Below are positions 1 to 7,508 of a stretch of DNA of 8,854 nt, in pieces; the stretch's first letter is position 1, and each line of letters begins with the position of its first letter. The stretch is from an uncultured Anaerotruncus sp. (GTDB lineage: Bacteria > Bacillota > Clostridia > Oscillospirales > Ruminococcaceae), in assembly GCA_910586875.1 (NCBI GenBank), contig CAJUJI010000118.1, positions 1 to 8,854 on the forward strand, given 5' to 3'. The notes beneath the pieces were generated by a model. The model did no database searches, had not been told where the DNA came from, and saw only the letters and a list, made by a program, of their open reading frames with translations. The translations under genes were made by a program, and so were the position numbers.

Positions 1-26
1 GGCATCGCCGGAAACCGCAGTTTCGA

Positions 27-73
27 GTCTTTGTGGGAACAAAGACACTGCTTGCGAGGTAGCGAAAGTACCT
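27..73 (+). other. Two adjacent hairpins with GNRA-type loops, possible structured RNA or 3' end of an upstream element
   Basis: The first hairpin has a perfect 8-bp stem (GTCTTTGT at 27-34 with ACAAAGAC at 39-46) and a GGGA loop. The second pairs AGGTA (57-61) with TACCT (69-73); inside it C63 can pair with G68, which leaves a GAAA loop and one bulged G. Both loops fit the GNRA tetraloop pattern, which is more typical of folded RNA than of random DNA. Neither stem is followed by a T-run, so a simple rho-independent terminator is unlikely. One plus-strand frame is open from base 1 to a TGA at 103-105 (34 residues, no start codon), so the segment could also be the tail of a gene that begins outside the window. 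I do not recognise either the RNA or the peptide. Confidence 0.4.
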
Positions 74-175
74 TCTGGATGGCTCTTATAAAAAGCAGTT
101 CATGATGCAGAGGCGCTACTCCCTGATTCACATTATTGCATATACAAAAATATTGGGAGAACGTAGGACTTGATG

Positions 176-204
176 TTGTTTTATTCCGATACATGATGTA
201 TAAT
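176..204 (+). promoter_or_regulatory. Candidate sigma-70/sigma-A promoter of the restriction operon
   Basis: A perfect -10 hexamer TATAAT (199-204) lies 17 bases downstream of TTGTTT (176-181), a weak -35 box that keeps only the TTG. Transcription would start near 211 and leave about 45 bases of leader before the ribosome binding site of the first gene. No better hexamer pair was seen between 100 and 256. The position, just ahead of five closely coupled genes, supports it as the main operon promoter. The weak -35 suggests modest or regulated output. Confidence 0.6.
189..201. promoter_or_regulatory. Perfect 13-base palindrome overlapping the -10 box, candidate operator
   Basis: ATACAT and ATGTAT form a perfect inverted repeat around a single central G. 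The right half-site shares its last three bases with the TATAAT box, so a dimer bound here would block RNA polymerase. The gene directly downstream encodes a small helix-turn-helix protein, which makes autoregulation a natural hypothesis. The core CATGATG also occurs at 101-107, but without the flanking symmetry. Binding is inferred; only the symmetry and position are visible. Confidence 0.4.
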
Positions 205-243
205 GAGAGACAAATATTGGATGCGCTCCGATTTTAAGGATGC

Positions 244-250
244 AAGGAGG
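244..250 (+). promoter_or_regulatory. Ribosome binding site that fixes the start of the HTH gene
   Basis: AAGGAGG ends 6 bases before the ATG at 257. An in-frame ATG at 203 would extend the protein by 18 residues, but it lies inside the predicted -10 box and has no Shine-Dalgarno sequence, so 257 is the preferred start. Confidence 0.8.
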
Positions 251-256
251 GTGAGT

Positions 257-481
257 ATGGAATATTTAACAACAGCGGAGATGTCTGTGCAATGGAATAT
301 CACGCCACGCAGAATTGGAGTTTTATGCGCAGATGGTCGGATAGATGGTGCGATCAAGAAAGGGAAGACCTGGCTCATCCCAGCAGATTCTAAAAAGCCC
401 TCTGATAAGAGATTTAACAAACATGGAACTGAAGGCAAAAAGCCACTTTCAAAGTCGGTTAGCAAGGAGATGGAACCATGA
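257..481 (+). CDS. Small helix-turn-helix DNA-binding protein, possible regulator of the restriction operon
   Basis: This 74-residue protein resembles the short excisionase/MerR-like HTH proteins common in Clostridia. Residues 3-28 (TTAEMSVQWNITPRRIGVLC followed by ADGRI) read as the helix-turn-helix, and residues 30-42 (GAIKKGKTWLIP) as a wing-like hairpin ending in the IP typical of this family. The tail from about residue 43 is lysine- and serine-rich and probably disordered. The start is fixed by a strong AAGGAGG. Its stop overlaps the hsdR start in an ATGA junction, so the two are translationally coupled. Type I systems do not normally need a control protein of the kind seen in some Type II systems, so a role in autoregulating the operon through the palindrome at 189-201 is an inference. 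It could equally be a remnant regulator of an adjacent mobile element. Confidence 0.8.
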   Translation: MEYLTTAEMSVQWNITPRRIGVLCADGRIDGAIKKGKTWLIPADSKKPSDKRFNKHGTEGKKPLSKSVSKEMEP

Positions 482-3400
482 AGTCGAACTTTGCGTTTTT
501 GAGCAGTCATTTTCCTGTGTTAGCAAACTTCGGCGAACTGGCGGAAAAATACTTATACAGTGATTCCAACTCCTGCCTGATGAAATTGGGGATGATTGGT
601 GAAACGATTGTCAATCTATGCTTTACCTATGACAGAATCCCTCTGCCCCAGGATAACACGGCAGCAAACAGAATCAACGGCTTATTTCGTGAGGGAATGA
701 TTACCCGTGATTTGAAGGATGTTCTTCATGCTTTGCGTACCAGCCGAAATAAGGCGACACATGAAAACTATGCTTCCATATCGGACGGAAAAGCTCTGAT
801 TCAAATGGCGTACAGTCTGTGCGAATGGTTCATGCAGACCTACGGGGACTGGAACTACCAGAACCGTCCATTTGTTATGCCGCTTGATACACCTGAGCCT
901 GTCAGCACTGACAAGCAAAGTGAACAGGCGAAGGAAGAAGCCCTGATAGACGCAGCGGAAAAGACTGCTGCGGCATCCCAAATTGTCGAGAAGGAAATCC
1001 GAAAGAAGCAGTCCGGCAAGGCCGCAAGCCAGCGAATCAAATCTGAGGCAGAAACACGCTACTTGATTGATGAGCAACTTCGCAAGGTCGGCTGGGAGGC
1101 CGACACGGAACAGCTGCGTTATTCCAAGGGGACGCGCCCTGCAAAGGGGCATAATATCGCCATTGCTGAGTGGCCTACAGATTCTACTGTTGGTGATCGG
1201 GGCTATGTCGATTATGCTTTATTTGTTGGTATGCAGTTGGTTGCCACGGTCGAGGCCAAGGCAATCCATAAGGATATTCCCTCTGTGATCGACTACCAGT
1301 GTAAGGATTACTCAAGAAATATCCGCAGTGCAGATCAGGAATATCAAATCGGGGCATGGGGCAGCTATGATGTACCCTTCACTTTTGCCACCAATGGTCG
1401 GCCGTATTTGAAACAGTACGATACGAAAAGCGGCATATGGTTCTTGGATTTGAGACGGCCTGACAATGCGCCCAAGGCACTGCGAGGCTGGATGAGTCCA
1501 GAGGGAATCATGGAGTTGCTTGACAAAGATATTTCCGCAAGAAATCAGGATTTGCGGGAGATGTCCTATGACCTGCTGCGTGACAGGGACGGCTTGAGCC
1601 TCTATGAATATCAGGTCAGGGCGATAAAGGCTGCTGAAGAAGCCATCATCAACGGCCAGCGTAATGTCCTGCTTGCTATGGCAACAGGCACGGGCAAGAC
1701 CCGCACCATTCTGGGCATGATCTACCGCTTTCTGAGAACCGGACGGTTCCGCAGAATCCTTTTCCTGGTGGACAGAACCGCTTTGGGCGAACAGGCGTCT
1801 GACGTATTCCAGGAGATCAAGCTGGAGGACCTGATGACCCTTGATGATATATACAATATCAAGGGTTTGGATGATAAGGAGATAGATCGCGAGACCCGTA
1901 TCCAAATCGCCACGGTTCAGAGTATGGTCAAGCGAATCCTGTACAATGACGAGGATACCATGCCCGCTGTTTCTGACTACGATTTGGTCATTATTGACGA
2001 GGCGCACAGGGGCTATATCCTGGATAAGGAAATGGGCGAGGATGAGATTCTTTACAGGGATCAGATGGATTACCAAAGCAAATACCGCAGCGTTGTGGAA
2101 TATTTCGACGCTGTGAAAATTGCGCTGACCGCAACACCGGCTTTACAGACAACGGAGATTTTCGGACAACCCGTATTCAAGTATACATACCGTGAGGCGG
2201 TAATCAAGGGGTATCTGGTTGACCACGATGCTCCCCATAGGCTGTCCACCAAACTGAGTGCGGAGGGTATTCATTACAAGAAAGGCGATGCCGTTGTGCG
2301 GTATGACCCTGTGACGGGTGAGGTCACAAACTCTGAGCTACTGGAAGATGAGCTGGACTTTGATGTGGAATCCTTCAACCGTCAGGTCATAACAGAGCCG
2401 TTCAATCGGACAGTTCTGGCTGAAATTTCCCGCGACATTGACCCGGAAAGCCCGGATGTTCAGGGAAAAACTTTGATCTTTGCCGTCAATGATGACCATG
2501 CCGATCTGATTGTAAAAATCCTGAAAGAGATTTATACAGAAATGGGCGTGGACAATGACGCCATTATGAAGATTACTGGTTCTGTGGGCGGCGGCAACAA
2601 GAAAAAGGTAAAGGATGCTATCAAACGATTTAAGAACGAACGCTTTCCAAGCGTTGTTGTTACAGTTGATCTGCTGACTACGGGGATAGATGTTCCTGCA
2701 ATCACAACATTGGTGTTTATGCGCTGTGTGAAATCCCGTATCCTGTTTGAGCAGATGATGGGCCGCGCCACCCGCCGCTGTCCTGAGATCCATAAGACCC
2801 ATTTTGAAATCTACGACCCTGTTGGCGTGTATGATTCTCTGGAAGCGGTCAACACCATGAAACCCGTTGTTGTCAATCCAAGCGCTACATTTGAGCAGCT
2901 TTTGGATGGCTTGCAGGTTCTGGAGGACGAACACCAAGTGCAAAACGAGATCGACCAGATCATGGCAAAGCTGCAACGGCAAAAACGGCGCATGGATGCT
3001 GAGACGATGGAGCATTTCGTCAGCATGACAGGGGGACAAGACCCTGACCAGTTCATTGCTGATATTCAGCAGAGGGGAACAGCGGATGCAAAGAACCGTC
3101 TGCTTGCTCATGCGGAGCTATTCAAAATGCTGGCACAGTTCAAGCCGGATGGCCGCCGCTCCGTTGTAATCTCCAACCACGAAGATGAACTTTTGGAGCA
3201 TAGCAGAGGCTATGGCAACGGCAGTAAGCCCGAAGATTATCTGGACGCATTTGCTGACTACATCAAGACCAATCTGAATGAAATTGCTGCATTGAATATC
3301 GTCTGCACAAGGCCAAAGGAGCTGACCCGCGAGGGCCTGCGCTCTCTGCGCCTGACACTGGACAGGGAGGGCTTTACCACCCAGCAGTTGAATACGGCTA

Positions 3401-3744
3401 TCTCTCAGATGACCAACGAGGAGATCGCCGCTGATATTATCAGCCTGATCCGCCGGTATGCTATTGGGTCCACACTGATTTCTCATGAAGCCAGAATCAG
3501 ACGGGCGGTGGACAAGCTGAAAAAGGCGCACAAGTTTTCCAAGCAGGAACTCAACTGGATCACCAGAATGGAAAAGTATTTGATGGAAGAATCCGTCCTA
3601 AATGTAACTGTATTTGATGAGGATGGACGCTTTAAGGCACAGGGCGGTTTTGCGAAAATCAATAAAGTGTTCGGAAACAGGCTGGAAAACATCATTCTGG
3701 AACTTAATAAGTATTTGTACGATGACGGAGGGGAAATTGCGTAA
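478..3744 (+). CDS. hsdR: Type I restriction endonuclease, R subunit (translocase and nuclease)
   Basis: HsdR joins two HsdM and one HsdS, pumps DNA using ATP and cuts far from unmethylated recognition sites. The 1088-residue length is normal. Residues 1-125 form a DUF4145-like N-terminal domain similar to the one that opens EcoKI HsdR (both begin with KSNF-FL), which supports the start at 478, as does AAGGAGA 7 bases upstream. A charged helical linker (about 145-195) follows. The nuclease domain shows D245 and E259-x-K261 of the PD-(D/E)xK fold plus the Q274-xxx-Y278 motif. The superfamily 2 motor has Walker A ATGTGKT (402-408, K407), DEAH (507-510), LTATP (550-554) and QMMGRATRR (759-767). 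The C-terminal part (about 900-1075) resembles the EcoEI-type R C-terminal domain. All key residues are present, so the enzyme looks functional. It overlaps the HTH gene by 4 bases and shares one base with the next gene (TAATG). Confidence 0.97.
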   Translation: MKSNFAFLSSHFPVLANFGELAEKYLYSDSNSCLMKLGMIGETIVNLCFTYDRIPLPQDNTAANRINGLFREGMITRDLKDVLHALRTSRNKATHENYASISDGKALIQMAYSLCEWFMQTYGDWNYQNRPFVMPLDTPEPVSTDKQSEQAKEEALIDAAEKTAAASQIVEKEIRKKQSGKAASQRIKSEAETRYLIDEQLRKVGWEADTEQLRYSKGTRPAKGHNIAIAEWPTDSTVGDRGYVDYALFVGMQLVATVEAKAIHKDIPSVIDYQCKDYSRNIRSADQEYQIGAWGSYDVPFTFATNGRPYLKQYDTKSGIWFLDLRRPDNAPKALRGWMSPEGIMELLDKDISARNQDLREMSYDLLRDRDGLSLYEYQVRAIKAAEEAIINGQRNVLLAMATGTGKTRTILGMIYRFLRTGRFRRILFLVDRTALGEQASDVFQEIKLEDLMTLDDIYNIKGLDDKEIDRETRIQIATVQSMVKRILYNDEDTMPAVSDYDLVIIDEAHRGYILDKEMGEDEILYRDQMDYQSKYRSVVEYFDAVKIALTATPALQTTEIFGQPVFKYTYREAVIKGYLVDHDAPHRLSTKLSAEGIHYKKGDAVVRYDPVTGEVTNSELLEDELDFDVESFNRQVITEPFNRTVLAEISRDIDPESPDVQGKTLIFAVNDDHADLIVKILKEIYTEMGVDNDAIMKITGSVGGGNKKKVKDAIKRFKNERFPSVVVTVDLLTTGIDVPAITTLVFMRCVKSRILFEQMMGRATRRCPEIHKTHFEIYDPVGVYDSLEAVNTMKPVVVNPSATFEQLLDGLQVLEDEHQVQNEIDQIMAKLQRQKRRMDAETMEHFVSMTGGQDPDQFIADIQQRGTADAKNRLLAHAELFKMLAQFKPDGRRSVVISNHEDELLEHSRGYGNGSKPEDYLDAFADYIKTNLNEIAALNIVCTRPKELTREGLRSLRLTLDREGFTTQQLNTAISQMTNEEIAADIISLIRRYAIGSTLISHEARIRRAVDKLKKAHKFSKQELNWITRMEKYLMEESVLNVTVFDEDGRFKAQGGFAKINKVFGNRLENIILELNKYLYDDGGEIA

Positions 3745-3983
3745 TGGACTTTGGATATATTATTCAGAAAATATGCTATTATATGATGAATCCGGAGCAG
3801 AATTTGCCTGTAGCCAGTGATGAACGGCAAGCAACGGAAATTGAAAAAATGCGCAAGGCAATTTCTGATTTCTGCGAAGGAAAAAGAAATATACTTCCCG
3901 AGTATCAAGGGATAGCAACAGAGGTGATTTGCCTTGAACTAGCAAAACAAATGTTGGAAGAGCAACGGAGGGAGCAATTATGA
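3744..3983 (+). CDS. Small unknown protein coupled between hsdR and hsdM
   Basis: This 79-residue protein has no motif I recognise. It looks mainly helical: an N-terminal YIIQKICYYMM segment is hydrophobic but too short and polar to be a clear membrane anchor, and the rest is rich in E, K, R and Q, ending in an amphipathic helix (about 55-79). There is no signal peptide. The ATG shares one base with the hsdR stop (TAATG), GGAGGGG lies 10 bases upstream, and its stop overlaps the hsdM start (ATGA), so it is translated in step with both. A 60-base sample of it counts 37% GC, against about 52% in late hsdR and up to 58% in hsdM, so it may have a separate origin. A role in subunit assembly or in restraining restriction is possible but is only suggested by position. 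Confidence 0.75.
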   Translation: MDFGYIIQKICYYMMNPEQNLPVASDERQATEIEKMRKAISDFCEGKRNILPEYQGIATEVICLELAKQMLEEQRREQL

Positions 3984-5401
3984 CCACCCAAGAGATTGTC
4001 TCAAAACTCTGGAATCTCTGCAATGTTCTCCGTGATGACGGCATCACCTACCACCAGTATGTGACGGAACTGACCTATATTCTGTTTCTGAAAATGGCAA
4101 AGGAGACAGGCGCGGAGAACCAGATACCGGAAGCCTACCGCTGGGATAACTTGACCGCCAAAAGCGGCATTGAACTGAAAAAGTTCTATAAGGAACTGCT
4201 GAACCACTTGGGTGAGAACTGCACAGGCCGTGTGCGGGAAATCTACCAAGGTGCAGCCACCAACATTGACGAGCCGAAAAATCTTGAAAAGATCATTACC
4301 ACTATTGATGGGCTGGACTGGTTCTCTGCCCGTGAAGAGGGGCTTGGCAATCTGTACGAGGGCCTCCTGGAGAAAAACGCCAACGAAAAGAAGTCCGGCG
4401 CGGGACAGTATTTCACGCCCCGCGTACTGATTGACGTCATGACCCGTCTGGTGAAGCCTCAATCCAGGGAACGCTGCAACGACCCCGCCTGTGGCACGTT
4501 CGGCTTTATGATTGCAGCCCATCAGTATGTTGCGGCTCAGACCGATGACTTCTTTGACCTCGACGCTGACACCGCCGCCTTTGAGCGGACACAGGCTTTC
4601 ACTGGTACGGAGTTGGTACACGATACCCACCGTCTGGCCCTGATGAACGCCATGCTCCACAATATGGAGGGAGAGATCATCCTGGGTGACACCCTGTCTA
4701 ATCTGGGCAAAAGCATGAGGGGCTATGATGTGGTTCTCACCAACCCTCCGTTTGGGACAAAAAAGGGCGGCGAACGCGCCAACCGTGACGACTTCACCTA
4801 CACCACCAGCAACAAGCAGTTGAACTTTTTGCAGCACATTTACCGCAGCCTAAAAGTGGACGGGAAAGCCCGCGCCGCTGTCGTCCTGCCTGATAATGTC
4901 CTCTTTGCGGATGGTGAGGGGGAGAAAATTAGGATTGACCTGATGGACAAGTGTAACCTCCACACGGTTTTGCGTTTGCCCACCGGCATTTTCTACGCCC
5001 AGGGGGTCAAGACCAATGTGCTGTTTTTCACCCGCGGCAGGGCGGACAAAGACAACACGCAGGAGGTCTGGTTCTATGACCTGCGTACCAATATGCCCTC
5101 TTTTGGCAAGACCAGCCCACTGAAAACAGAACATTTTGCGGGCTTTGAGGCGGCGTTTGAGGCCGCTGACCGCCACGCCGTGCAGGATGAACGGTGGAGT
5201 GTGTTCACCCGTGAGCAGATCGCCCAGAAGGGCAACAGCCTGGATTTGGGGTTGATTCGGGATGATTCTGTGGTTGACTATGACGATTTGCCTGACCCAA
5301 TCGAGAGCGGTGAGGAGGCTATCGCACAGCTTGAGGAGGCAGTTGGCCTCCTGCAAAGCGTGGTGAACGAGCTGAAAGCCCTGCAAAGCTTGGAGGTGTA
5401 A
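3980..5401 (+). CDS. hsdM: Type I DNA methyltransferase, M subunit (N6-adenine)
   Basis: HsdM transfers a methyl group from S-adenosylmethionine to adenine N6 in the site chosen by HsdS, and is also part of the restriction complex. The 473-residue protein has a helical HsdM N-terminal domain (about 6-135) and the gamma-class N6 methyltransferase core. Motif I is DPACGTFGF (168-176) and the catalytic motif IV is NPPFG (255-259, within LTNPPFG). Motif I has Phe174 where many relatives have Gly, a variation I judge tolerable because the SAM-binding D/P/G pattern is kept. The end (about 435-473) is a charged helix typical of the part that contacts HsdS. The start overlaps the previous stop (ATGA), with GGAGG 8 bases upstream. 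hsdS starts one base after its stop. Confidence 0.97.
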   Translation: MTTQEIVSKLWNLCNVLRDDGITYHQYVTELTYILFLKMAKETGAENQIPEAYRWDNLTAKSGIELKKFYKELLNHLGENCTGRVREIYQGAATNIDEPKNLEKIITTIDGLDWFSAREEGLGNLYEGLLEKNANEKKSGAGQYFTPRVLIDVMTRLVKPQSRERCNDPACGTFGFMIAAHQYVAAQTDDFFDLDADTAAFERTQAFTGTELVHDTHRLALMNAMLHNMEGEIILGDTLSNLGKSMRGYDVVLTNPPFGTKKGGERANRDDFTYTTSNKQLNFLQHIYRSLKVDGKARAAVVLPDNVLFADGEGEKIRIDLMDKCNLHTVLRLPTGIFYAQGVKTNVLFFTRGRADKDNTQEVWFYDLRTNMPSFGKTSPLKTEHFAGFEAAFEAADRHAVQDERWSVFTREQIAQKGNSLDLGLIRDDSVVDYDDLPDPIESGEEAIAQLEEAVGLLQSVVNELKALQSLEV

Positions 5402-5402
5402 T

Positions 5403-6641
5403 ATGGCAAAACAAGTTCCACTTCCAAAGGAATATCCTATTCCTGCCAACTGGCATTGGGATGATATGGGAAGTTTTGTTCAGATAAAAAGTGGATTCCC
5501 CTTTGATTCGAAAAGGTTTTCTTCAAAATCTGAAGGAATGCGGCCTCTCATACGAATCAGAGATGTTTTGAAGGGTGAAACGATAACTTTTACAGATGAG
5601 GATTGCCCTGAAGAATATATTATTCATGCAGGTGAAATTCTCGTTGGCATGGATGGCGATTTTAATATTGCAAAATGGCAGAGTGAAGACGCTCTTTTAA
5701 ATCAGCGAGTGTGCTGTATTAAATCAAAATCAGAACTTTTGCTCGATAATTTCCTTTATTATTATTTGCCCAGTCCATTGAAAAAGATAAATGATGCAAC
5801 ACCAAGTGTTACTGTAAAACATTTATCAACCAAGACTTTAAACCAAACACCAATCCCGCTGCCTCCACTTCCAGAACAACACCGCATTGTTTCCCGCATA
5901 GAAAGCCTGTTTGCCAAGCTGGATGAGGCGAAGGAAAAGGCCCAGGCGGTGGTGGACGGCTTTGAACTGCGGAAATCTGCAATTTTGCATAAGGCGTTTA
6001 CGGGAGAACTGACGGAGCGGTGGAGAAAAGAGCATGGGGTGGGGCTGGATAGCTGGAAGCAATGCCTCATAGGTGAAGTTTTTGATTTACAGGCGGGAAA
6101 AAATATATCTGCCAAAGAAATTTCAGGCCAACAAACTGACCTATATCGTTACCCCTGCTTTGGCGGAAATGGTATTCGGGGATACGTTGCACAGTTTAAT
6201 CGTGAAGGTGAACACCCCATTATCGGGCGCCAGGGGGCTTTGTGCGGAAATATCAATTTAGCCAATAATCGATTTTATGCTACAGAACATGCAGTGGTAG
6301 TTAGCTATAAAATGGATATATCTACGCCATGGGCCTATCATTATCTGAAATTTTTGAACTTGAACCAATATGCGACAGCGACTGCCCAGCCTGGACTTGC
6401 TGTAAGCAATATTGTAAAAGTACCGATTCAATATGTTCCTTTTGAAGAACAGCGGGAACTTTCAGAAATTCTTGATAATCTTCTGAACAAAGAGCAGCAA
6501 GCCAAAGAAGCTGCCGAAGCCGTCCTCTCCCGGATCGACACCATGAAGAAGGCGATTTTAGCCCGTGCGTTCCGTGGGGAGCTGGGGACGAATGACCCCG
6601 CGGAGGAATGGGCGGGGGAAATGCTGAAAGCAGTATTATAA
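5403..6641 (+). CDS. hsdS: Type I specificity subunit with two target recognition domains
   Basis: HsdS sets the bipartite DNA target of the HsdM and HsdR complex. The 412-residue protein has the usual two-fold plan: TRD1 (about 1-150), a conserved helical spacer CR1 (about 151-212, opening with PLPPLPEQHR), TRD2 (about 213-344) and a second spacer CR2 (about 345-412, opening with VPFEEQR). The spacers repeat each other: SAILHKAFTGEL (192-203) and KAILARAFRGEL (383-394). Each TRD recognises one half-site; the sites cannot be read from the sequence. Composition is a mosaic: 60-base samples give 32% GC in each TRD but 52% in CR1 and 62% in CR2, the expected mark of TRD exchange. GGAGGTG lies 4 bases before the ATG, and the gene follows hsdM with one base between. 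It is full length, and no second hsdS copy or recombinase is in the window. Confidence 0.96.
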   Translation: MAKQVPLPKEYPIPANWHWDDMGSFVQIKSGFPFDSKRFSSKSEGMRPLIRIRDVLKGETITFTDEDCPEEYIIHAGEILVGMDGDFNIAKWQSEDALLNQRVCCIKSKSELLLDNFLYYYLPSPLKKINDATPSVTVKHLSTKTLNQTPIPLPPLPEQHRIVSRIESLFAKLDEAKEKAQAVVDGFELRKSAILHKAFTGELTERWRKEHGVGLDSWKQCLIGEVFDLQAGKNISAKEISGQQTDLYRYPCFGGNGIRGYVAQFNREGEHPIIGRQGALCGNINLANNRFYATEHAVVVSYKMDISTPWAYHYLKFLNLNQYATATAQPGLAVSNIVKVPIQYVPFEEQRELSEILDNLLNKEQQAKEAAEAVLSRIDTMKKAILARAFRGELGTNDPAEEWAGEMLKAVL

Positions 6642-6689
6642 GAACATCTCGGCATAAAGAGAAAAACGAAATAGCATCGAGAGGTACAT

Positions 6690-7508
6690 ATGGAGAAAAT
6701 TTGTAAAATAGTGTATTTTGACGAGGAGTCCGTTACTGATTATGTTCAGATAGTAGCGGGTGGAGAGTTGGAAAAAACCACTGAACTACTCAATTCAAGA
6801 GAAGCACAAGAAGGACAATCTGCGCAGGCTAACGGCAAGGTAGGGATTAGTGGTGTTTTCAAAGCCTTGCTGGGCTGGGACGCAGGAGTATCGGCAGAAG
6901 TGTCTGCGGGATTGTCCTTCAACAGCAGTAAAATGGTAAAGAACATTGTGAAAAATACGATTCTGACAGATTTTCTTAAAACAGTAGATGATACGGAGAA
7001 GTCTGGCAGGGGAACAAAACTTCCTAAAGGAACTATTAAAAAATTCAAAGGATATAAAATTACAGCTGAGAAAGATTCTTTGTCCTATATGGTCATGGTA
7101 TCGCCTTATTTGAGTATGTTCAAAAGCGGTAGCCTAATTCCAGCTGGAGATTTAAATATTGCTGTTGACAAGTTGGATAATGTATTGCGGAGTGCTAAAG
7201 GCTACTATGAATTTGTGGGGACCAGAGGCCGTAGCCGTGTCATATTGAGATTTAACATAAAATCCTTCCGCAACAATTACGCGATAAGTGATTTGCTGAA
7301 AATGGATTTGAGTATTTACGCTATCAAGGTAGGCAGGACATCAATAGCTAACTTAAATGTAAACAAAGAATTGGGAATGGATATATCTGTTGTTCCCAGA
7401 GATAATCCTGATTATGAAGTGGAACAGGAAGAAGCAGAAACACAGACCAGCAATCAAATGCTGGATGTCTTTGATGTTTTGCTCGCAGGAGTTGAGGCTG
7501 ATGACTGA
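6690..7508 (+). CDS. DUF6414-like protein of unknown function
   Basis: This 272-residue protein resembles the uncharacterised DUF6414 family, mainly in its opening KIVYFDEESVTDYVQ (6-20, a strand then an acidic helix) and the following small-residue segment. Residues 50-78 are rich in G, A, S and V with scattered hydrophobics and could be amphipathic or membrane-interacting, but they are not a clear transmembrane helix. A middle beta-rich part (about 115-235) and a very acidic tail (241-251) follow. No catalytic motif or signal peptide is visible. GAGAGGT sits 4 bases before the start. It overlaps the AAA+ gene by 8 bases, which points to a functional pair. It lies 48 bases after hsdS with no terminator or convincing promoter between, so it may be read through from the hsd operon. 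The family assignment is from memory of sequence style and is moderately certain. Confidence 0.8.
   Translation: MEKICKIVYFDEESVTDYVQIVAGGELEKTTELLNSREAQEGQSAQANGKVGISGVFKALLGWDAGVSAEVSAGLSFNSSKMVKNIVKNTILTDFLKTVDDTEKSGRGTKLPKGTIKKFKGYKITAEKDSLSYMVMVSPYLSMFKSGSLIPAGDLNIAVDKLDNVLRSAKGYYEFVGTRGRSRVILRFNIKSFRNNYAISDLLKMDLSIYAIKVGRTSIANLNVNKELGMDISVVPRDNPDYEVEQEEAETQTSNQMLDVFDVLLAGVEADD
7487..7491 (+). promoter_or_regulatory. Ribosome binding site that fixes the start of the AAA+ gene
   Basis: AGGAG lies 9 bases before the ATG at 7501. An in-frame ATG at 7390 would overlap the previous gene by 119 bases and add 37 residues that look like out-of-frame translation, so the start at 7501, with its 8-base overlap, is preferred. 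Confidence 0.7.

Noticed and set aside
127..156. A second promoter built on TTCACA (127-132)
   Set aside because: The -35 box is good, but no acceptable -10 hexamer lies 16-18 bases downstream (candidates read ATATTG or TATTGG).
203..256. A longer N-terminus for the HTH protein starting at the ATG at 203
   Set aside because: This ATG lies inside the predicted TATAAT box and has no ribosome binding site, while the ATG at 257 follows a strong AAGGAGG and begins directly with the conserved HTH sequence.
1312..2076. Long minus-strand open frames opposite hsdR, and similar ones at 2338-3111 and, opposite hsdM, at 4001-4837
   Set aside because: They lie opposite strongly conserved, motif-bearing genes, and their own translations show no recognisable domain. 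They are shadows of codon bias.
4481..4507. Motif I of HsdM (DPACGTFGF) as an inactivating change
   Set aside because: Phe replaces a glycine common in relatives, but the D, P and remaining G/F pattern and the catalytic NPPF are intact, and similar variants seem to occur in the family.
5403..6641. Phase-variable inversion of hsdS
   Set aside because: There is no second hsdS copy, no inverted repeats flanking the TRDs and no recombinase gene in the window, so shuffling by inversion cannot be supported here.
7390..7500. A longer N-terminus for the AAA+ protein starting at 7390
   Set aside because: It would overlap the preceding gene by 119 bases, the added residues look like out-of-frame translation, and a good ribosome binding site precedes 7501.
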